DNA of 64,000 nt from Betaproteobacteria bacterium HGW-Betaproteobacteria-7. GTDB taxonomy: Bacteria > Pseudomonadota > Gammaproteobacteria > Burkholderiales > Rhodocyclaceae. Below are positions 54,146-64,000 of the stretch, one piece after another. The notes under the pieces were generated by a model. It was not told the DNA's origin. It ran no database searches and saw only the letters and a list, made by a program, of their open reading frames with translations. The translations under genes and the position numbers were made by a program. The stretch's first letter is position 1, and each line of letters begins with the position of its first letter. The DNA lies in the NCBI GenBank assembly GCA_002840765.1, contig PHCE01000007.1, positions 171,924 through 235,923 of the forward strand. Reading direction: 5' to 3'.

Positions 54146-54151
54146 GAATCT

Positions 54152-54514
54152 ATGTTCGATATCGGCTTTTCCGAATTGATGGTGATCGGCATTGTCGCCC
54201 TGCTCGTTATCGGGCCGGAGCGCCTGCCCAAGGTGGCCCGCACGCTGGGCCATCTGCTCGGGCGCGCCCAGCGTTATGTGAACGACGTCAAGTCGGACAT
54301 CAATCGCGAAATGCAGCTCGACGAACTGAAGAAGCTCCAGACGCAAGTCGTCGATTCGGCGCGGTCGATGGAGACATCCATGCGGCAGGAGTTCGATGTG
54401 GCGCGCAGCGCTGTTGAAACTCCCGTCCAGGCGGCGGTCAGTCAGATTGAAGCGGCTGGCCAGCAGGTCAACGCCGCTGGCACCGCCGAAACCCCAGCCA
54501 AGCCCGTTGCATGA
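54152..54514 (+). CDS. tatB: Twin-arginine translocase subunit TatB
   Basis: 120 aa. FDIGFSELMVIGIVALLVIG with Glu in the membrane helix, GPERLPK hinge, then a long amphipathic helix. The Ala-rich tail is low-complexity. It overlaps tatC by four bases. Confidence 0.95.
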   Translation: MFDIGFSELMVIGIVALLVIGPERLPKVARTLGHLLGRAQRYVNDVKSDINREMQLDELKKLQTQVVDSARSMETSMRQEFDVARSAVETPVQAAVSQIEAAGQQVNAAGTAETPAKPVA

Positions 54515-55344
54515 GCGATAACCAGGCAAACGCCGCCCCCGAAGAGTCATTCATTTCCCACCTGGTCGAGTTGCGCGATCGGTTGATTCGCAGTCTGATC
54601 GCCGTTGCTGTATTCCTCGGCGCGCTGTGTCTTTATCCCGGGCCGGGAGAGATCTACGATTTTCTCGCGGCGCCTCTGACTGCCGCGTTGCCGGAAGGTA
54701 CCAAGATGGTGGCCATCGGCGTTATCACGCCGTTCATGGTGCCGCTCAAGGTTACCGCCATGGTCGCTTTCCTGCTGGCCTTGCCGTTCATCCTCTACCA
54801 AGCGTGGTCCTTTATCGCACCGGGTCTGTATGCCCATGAAAAGCGTCTGGGGATTCCGCTGATCGTCTCCAGTACCCTGCTGTTCGTGCTCGGCATGGCT
54901 TTCTGCTACTACTTCGTGTTCGGTCAGGTCTTCCACTTCATCAACAGTTTCGCGCCGAAGAGCATCACGCCGGCGCCGGACATCGAGGCCTATCTGTCCT
55001 TCGTGATGACCATGTTCCTTGCCTTCGGCCTGTCCTTCGAGGTGCCGGTGGCGTTGGTCGTTCTGGTAAAGCTCGGTGTGGTCAGCGTCGAGAAACTGAA
55101 GGAGTGGCGGTCTTACTTCATCGTCGGTGCCTTCGTCGTTGCCGCCATCGTCACGCCGCCGGATGTCGTCTCGCAACTGGCGCTGGCCATTCCGATGTGC
55201 CTGCTCTACGAAATCGGTATCCTGGCTGCCGGTCTGGTATCGCGTCCGCCGCCGGAGGTCGCCACCGATGGTGGCCCGGGTGTTACCGACGATGATCTGC
55301 AGCAGGCTGAGGAAGAGTTCCGCAAGCTCGACGGCAGCAAGTAG
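54511..55344 (+). CDS. tatC: Twin-arginine translocase subunit TatC
   Basis: 277 aa, six transmembrane helices. Cytoplasmic N-terminus with SFISHLVELRDRL carries the signal-peptide-binding motif; FxxE in the second cytoplasmic loop is present (LSFEVP). It ends one base before the convergent glutamine amidotransferase gene. Confidence 0.97.
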   Translation: MSDNQANAAPEESFISHLVELRDRLIRSLIAVAVFLGALCLYPGPGEIYDFLAAPLTAALPEGTKMVAIGVITPFMVPLKVTAMVAFLLALPFILYQAWSFIAPGLYAHEKRLGIPLIVSSTLLFVLGMAFCYYFVFGQVFHFINSFAPKSITPAPDIEAYLSFVMTMFLAFGLSFEVPVALVVLVKLGVVSVEKLKEWRSYFIVGAFVVAAIVTPPDVVSQLALAIPMCLLYEIGILAAGLVSRPPPEVATDGGPGVTDDDLQQAEEEFRKLDGSK

Positions 55345-56151
55345 TCAGCTCTTTTTCTTGACCGGCCCAGGCCGGGTGGCGAGCGTTTGCATCGGCGCGC
55401 CGTCGGCGAACCACCACAATGTCCCTGCCGGCATTTCCGTCCATTGCTCGTTGTCGGTCAGCGGCAGGGTGGCGATCACTGCCACGCGATCATTGGCTGT
55501 TGTCAGTTCGCTGAAATCCACCATCACGTCCTGATCGCTCAGGTGCGCCTGGGCGAACGGTGCCTGGCGGACAACAAAACTGAGCTTGGTCGAGGCGTGG
55601 GCGAACAGCCAGTCGCCGTTCGAGAGCAGGAAGTTGAATTCGCCATGTTGGCTGACTTCCAGCGTCAATTGGTGAATCGCAGCGAACAGTTCGGTGGTGG
55701 TCGGCGCTGTGTTGCCGAAGCGTTGGCGCAATTCCTGGAGCAGCCAGCAGAAGGAGCGCTCGCTGTCGGTCTGGCCGACCGGCAGGTAGCTGCCGACGAG
55801 TTCAGGGGCAAAATCCAGCAGGTTGCCGTTGTGCGCAAAAATCCAGTAACGGCCCCACAGTTCGCGCATGAACGGGTGCGTGTTCTCCAGCCCGATTGAG
55901 CCTTGCGTTGCCTTGCGGATGTGGGCGATGACGTTCTGCGAGTGGATCGGGTAGCGACGGACCACTTCGGCGATGGGCGAGGTGCACGAAGGTTGCGGAT
56001 CGAGAAAGAGGCGACTGCCGCGCCCCTCGAAAAAGGCGATGCCCCAACCGTCCGAATGTACGTCTGTGGCGCCGCCGCGCGCCTGGAAACCAGTGAAGGA
56101 GAAGCAGATGTCAGTCGGCACGTTGCAGTTCATGCCGAGCAGCTGGCACAT
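55345..56151 (-). CDS. Class II glutamine amidotransferase (YafJ-like)
   Basis: 268 aa Ntn hydrolase. The initiator Met precedes Cys2, the nucleophile, in MCQLLGMN; DGWG, HIRKATQGS and FAHNGNLLDF are the glutamine-binding elements. No synthase domain is attached, so the acceptor is unknown; YafJ/EgtC proteins act on gamma-glutamyl compounds. It lies three bases after the DegS-type gene on the same strand. Confidence 0.92.
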   Translation of the reverse strand: MCQLLGMNCNVPTDICFSFTGFQARGGATDVHSDGWGIAFFEGRGSRLFLDPQPSCTSPIAEVVRRYPIHSQNVIAHIRKATQGSIGLENTHPFMRELWGRYWIFAHNGNLLDFAPELVGSYLPVGQTDSERSFCWLLQELRQRFGNTAPTTTELFAAIHQLTLEVSQHGEFNFLLSNGDWLFAHASTKLSFVVRQAPFAQAHLSDQDVMVDFSELTTANDRVAVIATLPLTDNEQWTEMPAGTLWWFADGAPMQTLATRPGPVKKKS

Positions 56152-56154
56152 CGT

Positions 56155-57306
56155 TTATTCCTTCTCGGGCGGTACGTTCGGCCGTTTGCCGATCTTTACC
56201 TCAAGTTCGATGATGTTGCGGTCGCGGCGCAGGCGGAAGGGAATGCGCTCGTCTGGTTTGAGGGCGGCGATCAGGTCGAGCATGACTTGCGGGTCGCGCA
56301 CGGCTTTGCCAGCAACCGCCAGCAGGACATCGCCCGGGCGGATGCCGGCGGCGTCGGCTGGACTGCTGCGCATGACGCCGGCGATCAGGGCACCTTCGGT
56401 ATCGGGCAGGCCAAAGGATTCGGCCAGTTCTGGTGAGATTTCCTGGGCTTCGACGCCGATCCAGCCGCGGGTGACGGCGCCGCTCTGGATGATCTGCTCC
56501 ATGATGCTGCGGGCACTGGCGGCCGGGATGGCGAAGCCGATACCGTGATTGCCGCCGGTGCGCGAGTAGATGGCGGTATTGATGCCGACCAGGTTGCCAT
56601 TGACGTCTACCAGGGCGCCGCCGGAGTTACCGGGGTTGATCGCGGCATCGGTCTGAATGAAGTTCTCGAAGGTGTTGATGCCGAGGTGCGAGCGCCCGAG
56701 TGCCGAGACGATGCCCATGGTCACCGTCTGGCCGACGCCGAACGGGTTGCCGATGGCGAGCACAACATCGCCGACACCCAGGCCTTCCGCCTGGCCGAAG
56801 GTAATGGTCGGCAACTTGTCGGCCTTGATCTGCAGTACGGCGAGATCGGATTCCGGATCGCTGCCGATGACTCGTGCCTTGTGGGTGGTGCCGTCATTGA
56901 GCGAAACCTGGATGTCATCGGCGGCATCGATGACATGGAAGTTGGTCAGAATGTAGCCGTTGGGGCTGACGATGACTCCGGAGCCGAGGCCGGAGTTGCG
57001 CTGCGCCGGGCCTTCCTGACGGTCGCCGAAGAAGTGGCGGAAGATCGGATCGTCGAGCAGCGGATGCCGCTGCTGGCGGATTTTCTGGGTGGTGTAGATA
57101 TGCACCACCGAGGGCAGGGCGGCACGGGCGGCATCACGGTATGAACCACTGGGCGCTGGTTCACCGTCAAGTTGGCGCGGTGCTTCCTGCAGGGCGACGA
57201 CCGGCGATCGCTGGGAGATCCATTCTGGCTTCAGGGTTCCGACCACGAACAGGATGGCCACCGCAATGGTTACCGTTTGTGCAAAAATCAGCCATAACCT
57301 GTGCAT
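56155..57306 (-). CDS. DegS/AlgW-type serine endoprotease with one PDZ domain
   Basis: 383 aa. A single N-terminal membrane anchor (6-24), a trypsin-like domain with triad H124, D154, S228 (PGNSGG), and one PDZ domain (about 285-375). One PDZ plus a membrane anchor is the DegS layout, which starts the RseA/sigma-E cascade, rather than the two-PDZ DegP/DegQ. The start at 57306 gives a proper anchor. Only 14 bases separate it from the divergent Nif3-like gene. Confidence 0.92.
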   Translation of the reverse strand: MHRLWLIFAQTVTIAVAILFVVGTLKPEWISQRSPVVALQEAPRQLDGEPAPSGSYRDAARAALPSVVHIYTTQKIRQQRHPLLDDPIFRHFFGDRQEGPAQRNSGLGSGVIVSPNGYILTNFHVIDAADDIQVSLNDGTTHKARVIGSDPESDLAVLQIKADKLPTITFGQAEGLGVGDVVLAIGNPFGVGQTVTMGIVSALGRSHLGINTFENFIQTDAAINPGNSGGALVDVNGNLVGINTAIYSRTGGNHGIGFAIPAASARSIMEQIIQSGAVTRGWIGVEAQEISPELAESFGLPDTEGALIAGVMRSSPADAAGIRPGDVLLAVAGKAVRDPQVMLDLIAALKPDERIPFRLRRDRNIIELEVKIGKRPNVPPEKE

Positions 57307-57320
57307 GAAAGACCGTATCG

Positions 57321-58067
57321 ATGAAGCTTGAAGCCTTGGTGAACTATCTGGACGGGCTCCTGGAGCCCGGAAAGTTCCGCGATTATTGCCCAAATGGCCT
57401 GCAAGTGGAAGGTCGTGACGAGGTGGGGCGGATCGTCGCCGGCGTTACCGCCAGCCAGGCGCTGCTTGATGTTGCCGTGGCGCGCGGAGCAGATGCCGTC
57501 GTCGTTCATCACGGTTATTTCTGGAAGGGCGACGACGGCCGGGTGACCGGCATCCGCCGGCAGCGTCTGCGCACCCTGCTCGGTCACGAGATCAGTCTGT
57601 TGGCCTATCACCTGCCGCTCGATGCTCATCCACAACTCGGCAACAACGCCCAACTGGCAGCAGACTTGGGCTGGCAGGCCGAGGGTCGTTTCGGCGAGCA
57701 GGATATTGGCTGGTTGGGGCGGCCGATTGAAGTGGAGACGCTGGCCACGCTGGCGGCGCAGGTTGAGCATCGGTTCAGGCGAGCGCCGCTGGTCATTGGC
57801 GATGGTGCGAAAACCATCCGGCGCATCGCCTGGTGTTCCGGTGGTGCGCAGGGTTATTTCGAGCAGGCCATCGCTCTGGGTGTCGATGCCTATCTGTCAG
57901 GCGAGATTTCCGAGCAGACCGTCCATCTCGCCCGCGAAAGCGGTGTTGCCTACCTCGCAGCCGGCCATCATGCCACCGAGCGCGGTGGCATCAGGGCGCT
58001 GGCCGCCCATCTGAACGGCCATGAAGGACTGACCTGCGAGTTCGTCGACCTCGACAATCCGGTCTAG
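57321..58067 (+). CDS. Nif3-like dinuclear metal centre protein (YbgI family)
   Basis: 248 aa. VVHHGYFWK, LLAYHLPLDAHPQLGNN and the C-terminal AGHHATERGG carry the metal-binding residues of the hexameric Nif3 family. Some members act as GTP cyclohydrolase-like or tRNA-related proteins; the function is not settled. Its 3' end overlaps fimV's stop by four bases on the opposite strand. Pairing with a DegS-type gene is common in betaproteobacteria. Confidence 0.93.
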   Translation: MKLEALVNYLDGLLEPGKFRDYCPNGLQVEGRDEVGRIVAGVTASQALLDVAVARGADAVVVHHGYFWKGDDGRVTGIRRQRLRTLLGHEISLLAYHLPLDAHPQLGNNAQLAADLGWQAEGRFGEQDIGWLGRPIEVETLATLAAQVEHRFRRAPLVIGDGAKTIRRIAWCSGGAQGYFEQAIALGVDAYLSGEISEQTVHLARESGVAYLAAGHHATERGGIRALAAHLNGHEGLTCEFVDLDNPV

Positions 58068-59872
58068 GTGGGGCGCCGGCGCAGTCCGTAGCCTTCCTCG
58101 AGCGTGCGCATGAGCAGGGCGATTTCCTCAATCACCTCGAGCGGGAAGCCGCTGCGATTGCCGGCGCGATTGTCATGAACCAGTTCGCAGAGGTAGTCCA
58201 TGCATTCCTGTTCGCCCCAGCAGTTGGTGATGCGCCAGACGATGTGGGCATAGTCTTCCAGTGACTTGAGGCCGGAAACCGGGGTGGTCGTTTCGTCCCA
58301 GGAGGGAATGCGGACGTTGAAGCGGCCGCGCATGGTCGTTGCCAGGCTTTCGTACTCGGCACGCATGTCGCTGCGCCGATAGAGATCGAGCAGCATCGTC
58401 CACGGCTGGATGTTTTCCGGTGAGTTCTCCTCGATGTGCATGGCCAGCGTTTCGGCCGCTCCCCGGATACGCCCGAAGGAGAGCATGATTTCCGCCAGTT
58501 CGAGTGCCGAATTGCCGTCGTTGAAATCGACATTGACGGCATTGCTGCGTTCGTCGTCTGCCGGTGCTGCGTCGAGCGGAATATCCACGACCGGCGCCGG
58601 TGGCGGTGCCGGCCTCACAGACTCATCGGCTTGGTGCGGTAGCGGGACGCGCTCGGCGGCGACATTCGCCGGCGGGGCGGCGTGGGTGACCTTGGTCAGG
58701 CTGAGTTCGTCACTCATCCGAGTGGTTTTGCGCCGGGTGACGAAATGGGCCAATCCGGCCGCAATGCCGCCACCGATCAGGGCGCTCAACAGCAGTTCCA
58801 GCCAGTTGCCGCTGGCCGTTGCCGGTGGTGCTGGGGGGGGCGGCGCGGCGCGCAGGGCGGCAGTATCGCTGCTAGGGGTTTGCAGGCTTTGTGCGGTCAT
58901 CAACCGCTGCTGGGCGACAAGAGCCTCGGTGGTCAGGGCGAGTGCTGTGTTGAGCTTTTCGACTTCCTGGTTGAGCAGGTGGAGGGTTGTTTCGAGCTTG
59001 AGCATGCGCTCTTCCACATCGCCGGCCGATGCTTTGGCGAGGCTCGGCTTGACCTCGGGGCGGATCTCATCGGGCGCCGCGCCGAGCACGATGCGGTCGG
59101 GACCGCCGGTGGCGGCTGCAACCGGCGGCGATTCCGCTTTCGGCTTGGCGACCGGTTGCTTCTTTGGCCGTGGTGGCGGCGGTGGCATCTCGTCGGCGGT
59201 CGAGCGGCTCGCCGCGGCCGGCCGCACGGAACTTTCGGCCGGGCTGCGGCTGAGCAGGGGGATGCGGATGTTGCGACCTTCGGCCAGGGCTTCGTATTCC
59301 ACGAGGTCGGGGTTGGCCCGCTTCATCGCTGCCAGCAGGCGCCTTTGTTCGGGCAGATTGCCGCCACTCTGGGCTTCGGCAATCGATTCCAGGGTGTCGC
59401 CGCGGCGGGCGGTCCACTCGCGGAAATTGCGCGCTTTCCGGGTCGTCGGCGATACCGGCGCCGCCCTGATGGTCGGGGCTGATGTTTCGGCTTCGGCAAG
59501 GAGCATGGGCGGCGACGGCATCAGCACGTAGTCGCGCTGCAGGTCAATGCCGCAGTGGGCGCGCAGTCCGATGACGAAGACCGGCTCGGCGATGGGCTGG
59601 GTGCCGGTGATGGTCAGCGTCAGATTGCTGCCACTGCGCTGCAGGCGGAAGCGGGCGCTGGAGATGACCGGCAGGTCCGAACTGCGAATTGCGGCGAGGG
59701 AGAAGCAGGCACCTTCGACAGCTTCACCGTTTACGGCAAGAATGGGAACTTCGGCTCTGAGGGGTTCACCAATGCGGGAGAGGAGAACGATATCGCCGAA
59801 ACCGAGAGCCAGTGCATTGCCGGAGAAAAGTGCAGCAATGAGGGCGCCGGTGCGCAGCATTATTGGTTTCAT
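58064..59872 (-). CDS. fimV: FimV-family protein (short form)
   Basis: 602 aa. Signal peptide 1-22, then the FimV N-terminal domain (GFGDIVLLSRIGEPLRAEV), a LysM domain (about 152-206) that should bind peptidoglycan, a Pro-rich linker, a coiled coil, a transmembrane helix near 365-383 and a cytoplasmic TPR-like C-terminal domain (450-602). Typical FimV is about 900 aa, so the cytoplasmic acidic region is reduced. FimV proteins organise cell poles and support type IV pili, which fits the MSHA-like system in this window. Confidence 0.9.
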   Translation of the reverse strand: MKPIMLRTGALIAALFSGNALALGFGDIVLLSRIGEPLRAEVPILAVNGEAVEGACFSLAAIRSSDLPVISSARFRLQRSGSNLTLTITGTQPIAEPVFVIGLRAHCGIDLQRDYVLMPSPPMLLAEAETSAPTIRAAPVSPTTRKARNFREWTARRGDTLESIAEAQSGGNLPEQRRLLAAMKRANPDLVEYEALAEGRNIRIPLLSRSPAESSVRPAAASRSTADEMPPPPPRPKKQPVAKPKAESPPVAAATGGPDRIVLGAAPDEIRPEVKPSLAKASAGDVEERMLKLETTLHLLNQEVEKLNTALALTTEALVAQQRLMTAQSLQTPSSDTAALRAAPPPPAPPATASGNWLELLLSALIGGGIAAGLAHFVTRRKTTRMSDELSLTKVTHAAPPANVAAERVPLPHQADESVRPAPPPAPVVDIPLDAAPADDERSNAVNVDFNDGNSALELAEIMLSFGRIRGAAETLAMHIEENSPENIQPWTMLLDLYRRSDMRAEYESLATTMRGRFNVRIPSWDETTTPVSGLKSLEDYAHIVWRITNCWGEQECMDYLCELVHDNRAGNRSGFPLEVIEEIALLMRTLEEGYGLRRRPT

Positions 59873-59991
59873 GATGAATCCTATGCGGGGGAATTTTTAT
59901 AGTCTTTGGTAAAACTCTAGCATTGCCCGGGAACTCCGATGCAGAAATATTGCACACTGTCAGCCAATCTTTGTTGGGAGCGAAAAGGTTT

Positions 59992-60696
59992 ATGAAACAA
60001 GCATTTCCGCAAAATTGCATAGTCATGATTCCGGTTGCCGGAGGCGATCTCGGCTTTCCGGTGCGGCGAATCTTCTGCGTCGGACGCAACTACGCCGACC
60101 ATGCGCGGGAAATGGGGGCGCTCGATCAGGCCGAGGGCCGTGAGCCGCCGTTTTTCTTTACCAAGCCGGGGGATGCCGTGGTCGCCGGAGCGGGCGAACT
60201 GGCGGTGCGCTACCCGCCGGCGACGGCCAATCTGCATCATGAGGTCGAGATGGTGGTGGCGCTCGGCGCCGGCGGCGCTGATGTACCGGCAACGCAGGCG
60301 CTTGCCCTGGTCTTCGGCTATGCCGTCGGCCTCGATCTGACGCGGCGCGACCTGCAGGCGGCGGCCAAGACCAAGGGCCATCCCTGGGACATGGGCAAGG
60401 GCTTCGATCAGTCGGCGGTGTGCGGCGCGATCATGCCGGTGGCGGCCTGCGGCCATCCGGCGGCCGGGCGGATATGGTTGAAGGTCAATGGCGAAGTACG
60501 CCAGGACGGAGATCTGGCGGCGATGATGTGGAAGGTGCCGGAGATCATCGCCCAGCTATCGACCCTGGTTCGCCTCGAAGCCGGTGACCTGATCTACACC
60601 GGCACCCCGGCCGGGGTCGGGGCGATCATTCCTGGCGATGTGCTGGAAGGCGGCGTCGATGGCGTCGGCAACCTGCAGGCGCGCATCGTTGATTGA
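59992..60696 (+). CDS. Fumarylacetoacetate hydrolase (FAH) family protein
   Basis: 234 aa FAH fold. CVGRNYADHAREMG, TKPGDAVV, HHEVEMVVALG (metal-ligand glutamates) and TGTPAGVG are intact. The set resembles fumarylpyruvate hydrolases of aromatic degradation more than true fumarylacetoacetases. The ATG at 59992 has AAAAGG before it; a second ATG at 60025 is possible. It is convergent with paaK. Confidence 0.88.
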   Translation: MKQAFPQNCIVMIPVAGGDLGFPVRRIFCVGRNYADHAREMGALDQAEGREPPFFFTKPGDAVVAGAGELAVRYPPATANLHHEVEMVVALGAGGADVPATQALALVFGYAVGLDLTRRDLQAAAKTKGHPWDMGKGFDQSAVCGAIMPVAACGHPAAGRIWLKVNGEVRQDGDLAAMMWKVPEIIAQLSTLVRLEAGDLIYTGTPAGVGAIIPGDVLEGGVDGVGNLQARIVD

Positions 60697-60734
60697 GTGG
60701 TTGATGGCGGCGGGGCACCCCGCTGCCGTGCCCC

Positions 60735-62030
60735 TTACAGCGGGCGCTTGTCGATGACCCGCTTCGCCTTGCCGAGCGAACGCTCGATACCGCCGACCTC
60801 GACCACATCGATGCGCGCCGAGATGCCGATGTAGGACTTGATGTGGTGCTGCAGGTCGTGGGCCACGAATTCCTTCTCGGCGCAGCTGGCGAACTGGAAC
60901 TCCGCCTTCATTTCGACATTGACCTTGAGCGAGTCGAGGTGGCCGTCGCGGCTCAGTTCGATGACGTAGTGCGGCGACAGCTTCGGCTGCTTGAGGATCA
61001 GTTCCTCGATCTGCGACGGGAAGACGTTGACGCCGCGGATGATCAGCATGTCGTCGGAGCGCCCGGTGATCTTGCCGACGCGCCGCATTGAGCGGGCGGT
61101 CGGCGGCAGCAGGGCGGTCAGGTCGCGGGTGCGGTAGCGGATCACCGGCATCGCTTCCTTGGTCAACGAAGTGAACACCAGTTCGCCCTGGCTGCCTTCG
61201 GGCAGGACTTCGCCGGTGTTCGGGTCGATGATCTCCGGGTAGAAATGATCTTCCCAGATTACCGGGCCGTCCTTGGTTTCGGCGCACTCGTTGGCGACGC
61301 CCGGGCCGATGACTTCCGACAGGCCGTAGATGTCGATCGCGTCGATGCCGAAGGCGGCCTCGATTTCGCCGCGCATGGCGTCGGTCCATGGTTCGGCGCC
61401 GTGGATGCCGATGCGCAGTTTGGTGCTGCGCGGATCGATGCCCTGGCGGCGGAACTCGTCGGCGATGTTGAGCATGTACGACGGGGTGACCATGATGATC
61501 GATGGCTGGAAGTCGCAGATCAGCTGTACCTGCTTCTCGGTCTGCCCGCCCGACATCGGGATCACCGTGCAGCCCAGTTTTTCGGCCCCGTAATGGGCGC
61601 CAAGGCCGCCGGTGAACAGGCCGTAGCCGTAGGCGACATGGACGATGTCGCCCTTGCGCCCGCCGGAAGCATGGATCGAGCGGGCGATCAAGTCGGCCCA
61701 GGTGTCGATGTCGCGCTGCGTGTAGCCGACGACGGTCGGCTTGCCGGTAGTGCCGCTCGAGGCGTGAATGCGCACGACGTCCTCGCGCGGCACGGCGAAC
61801 ATGCCGTAAGGGTAGTTGTCGCGCAGATCCTGCTTGGTGGTGAACGGGAAGCGCGCCAGATCGGCGAGCGTCCGGAAATCTTCCGGATGGACACCGGCGG
61901 CGTCGAAACTGGCCCGGTAGTGCGGGACGTTGTTGTAAACATGCTTGAGCGTCCATTTCAGACGCTCGGTCTGCAGCGCGACGATTTCGTCGCGGCTGGC
62001 GGTTTCGATGGCGTGCAGCCCTTTGTTCAT
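60735..62030 (-). CDS. paaK: Phenylacetate-CoA ligase PaaK
   Basis: 431 aa adenylate-forming ligase. P-loop SSGTTGKPT, the IYGLSEVIGPG adenylate motif, RTRDLT and the C-terminal lysine stretch RSLGKAKRVIDKRPL are present. It activates phenylacetate to its CoA thioester. The start at 62030 has GAGGGAG upstream. It stands alone; the paa epoxidase and ring-opening genes are not in this window. Confidence 0.95.
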   Translation of the reverse strand: MNKGLHAIETASRDEIVALQTERLKWTLKHVYNNVPHYRASFDAAGVHPEDFRTLADLARFPFTTKQDLRDNYPYGMFAVPREDVVRIHASSGTTGKPTVVGYTQRDIDTWADLIARSIHASGGRKGDIVHVAYGYGLFTGGLGAHYGAEKLGCTVIPMSGGQTEKQVQLICDFQPSIIMVTPSYMLNIADEFRRQGIDPRSTKLRIGIHGAEPWTDAMRGEIEAAFGIDAIDIYGLSEVIGPGVANECAETKDGPVIWEDHFYPEIIDPNTGEVLPEGSQGELVFTSLTKEAMPVIRYRTRDLTALLPPTARSMRRVGKITGRSDDMLIIRGVNVFPSQIEELILKQPKLSPHYVIELSRDGHLDSLKVNVEMKAEFQFASCAEKEFVAHDLQHHIKSYIGISARIDVVEVGGIERSLGKAKRVIDKRPL

Positions 62031-62116
62031 TATTGACTCCCTCCTCGGCCGGCAATTCTCTGGCGCCGGACGCCGACGACGGTTGAGCCAGATCAAGCAC
62101 CCCCGTTTTTGCCTAT

Positions 62117-62136
62117 GCCGGCGGGCTTGCCCGCCG
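62117..62136. repeat. GC hairpin upstream of the MATE remnant
   Basis: CGGCGGG/CCCGCCG with a CTTG loop-like centre. No T-tract, so a terminator is doubtful. Confidence 0.4.
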
Positions 62137-62153
62137 TGCGACAATGCGCGCGC

Positions 62154-62246
62154 ATGCTGCTTGCCGCCATCCGCGGACTGATCGCCCATGCCTTCCCGAT
62201 CCTCGTCGCCCAACTGGCGTCGATCGGCATGTATCCAGGCTGTTGA
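62154..62246 (+). pseudogene. Truncated N-terminal remnant of a MATE efflux transporter
   Basis: Thirty codons. The stretch HAFPILVAQLASIGM resembles the first helix of MATE transporters (A-x-P-I-L-x-A-Q-L). Four codons later the frame stops, and no further MATE sequence follows before sucC. The rest of the gene seems deleted. Short length limits certainty. Confidence 0.5.
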
Positions 62247-62396
62247 ATCAACGCCGTAATTATGAATTTTGGCCCGCTATGAAAACGCCGGTCTGTGGTA
62301 AGATTTTGGGCCTAACAACGGTATAACAGGGTGGGGCCGGGGGACTGCATGGCTACTGCTCATTGCTCGCAACTCAACTAATCGCAAGGAAAGCGC

Positions 62397-63557
<1,161 letters not shown>

Positions 63558-63568
63558 GGAGCTATTGA

Positions 63569-64000
63569 ATGTCCATTTTCATCAACAAGAACACCCGCAT
63601 CATCACCCAGGGCATCACCGGCAAGACCGGCCAGTTCCATACGGAAAAGTGCCAGGAATACGCCAACGGCAAGGAATGCTTCGTCGCCGGCGTGAATCCG
63701 AAGAAGGCCGGCGAGTCGATCTTCAACATCCCCATCTACGCCTCCGTCAAGGAAGCCGCCGCTGAAACCGGCGCCACCGTGTCCGTCATCTATGTGCCGC
63801 CCCCGGGCGCTGCCGCCGCGATCTGGGAAGCCGTTGAAGCCGACCTCGATCTGGCCATCTGCATCACCGAAGGCATCCCGGTCCGCGACATGCTGATCCT
63901 TCGCAACAAGATGAAGGAAAAGGAAGCCAAGGGCGGCAAGAAGACCCTGCTGCTCGGCCCGAACTGCCCCGGCCTGATCACCCCGGACGAAGTGAAGATC
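63569..64000 (+). CDS. sucD: Succinyl-CoA synthetase alpha subunit SucD (partial, runs off the window)
   Basis: First 144 codons only. CoA-binding Rossmann domain with IITQGITGKTGQFHTEK, VNPKKAG and LLGPNCPGLI. The catalytic histidine region lies beyond the window edge. AAGGAG ribosome binding site. Confidence 0.97.
   Translation, partial: MSIFINKNTRIITQGITGKTGQFHTEKCQEYANGKECFVAGVNPKKAGESIFNIPIYASVKEAAAETGATVSVIYVPPPGAAAAIWEAVEADLDLAICITEGIPVRDMLILRNKMKEKEAKGGKKTLLLGPNCPGLITPDEVKI

Overview
The window is GC-rich, densely coded bacterial chromosome with ordinary housekeeping synteny. The combination of a kdsD-lptC-lptA locus, mlaFEDACB-ibaG-murA followed by his genes, hisE-hinT-tatABC, paired phasins, a FimV homologue, an MSHA-like pilus operon and a PEP-CTERM protein points to a betaproteobacterium, most likely Rhodocyclales (Dechloromonas/Azonexus-like). 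The genus is inference from gene content; no rRNA or tRNA gene was found to anchor it.

Layout. 1-6.1 kb: small accessory genes, a chemoreceptor, a zinc-ribbon PD-(D/E)XK nuclease and a small lipoprotein. 6.1-12.1 kb: hrpA, an EI24-type membrane protein, a CinA/MoaB-like protein and a YbaK deacylase, probably one transcription unit. 12.1-13.5 kb: two phasins (minus strand) behind a near-consensus sigma-70 promoter. 13.6-17.8 kb: lptA, lptC and kdsD facing a Kef-type antiporter; kdsC, lptB and rpoN are not in their usual places. 17.9-34.6 kb: an MSHA-like type IV pilus system on the minus strand (response regulator, mshM, L, N, E, G, I, J, K, two pseudopilins, then an adenylate cyclase), with a sensor kinase on the plus strand and a separate prepilin behind a sigma-54 promoter. 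34.7-41.4 kb: mlaFEDACB, a two-gene ABC exporter, ibaG and murA. 41.6-43.9 kb: cspA, hisG, hisD. 43.9-48.8 kb: an accessory block (split chromate transporter, PEP-CTERM protein with its own sigma-54 promoter, PrsT-like TPR protein) that separates hisGD from the rest of the pathway. 48.9-55.3 kb: inverted hisC, then hisB-hisH-hisA-hisF-hisI-hisE-hinT-tatABC. 55.3-64 kb: a class II glutamine amidotransferase, a DegS-type protease, a Nif3-like protein, fimV, a FAH-family hydrolase, paaK, a MATE-transporter remnant, sucC and the start of sucD.

The most interesting theme is regulatory. A PrsR-like sigma-54 activator is the first gene of the pilus operon, a PrsK-like kinase sits at its far end, and the two clearest sigma-54 promoters in the window precede the lone prepilin and the PEP-CTERM gene. 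This suggests one two-component system controlling both a pilus and an exosortase-sorted surface protein. The ATPase carries an MshEN-like N-terminus (possible c-di-GMP input) and the operon ends in a cyclase (cAMP output). No CRISPR array, insertion sequence, prophage, rRNA or tRNA was recognised, and no stretch over 300 bases lacks a gene.
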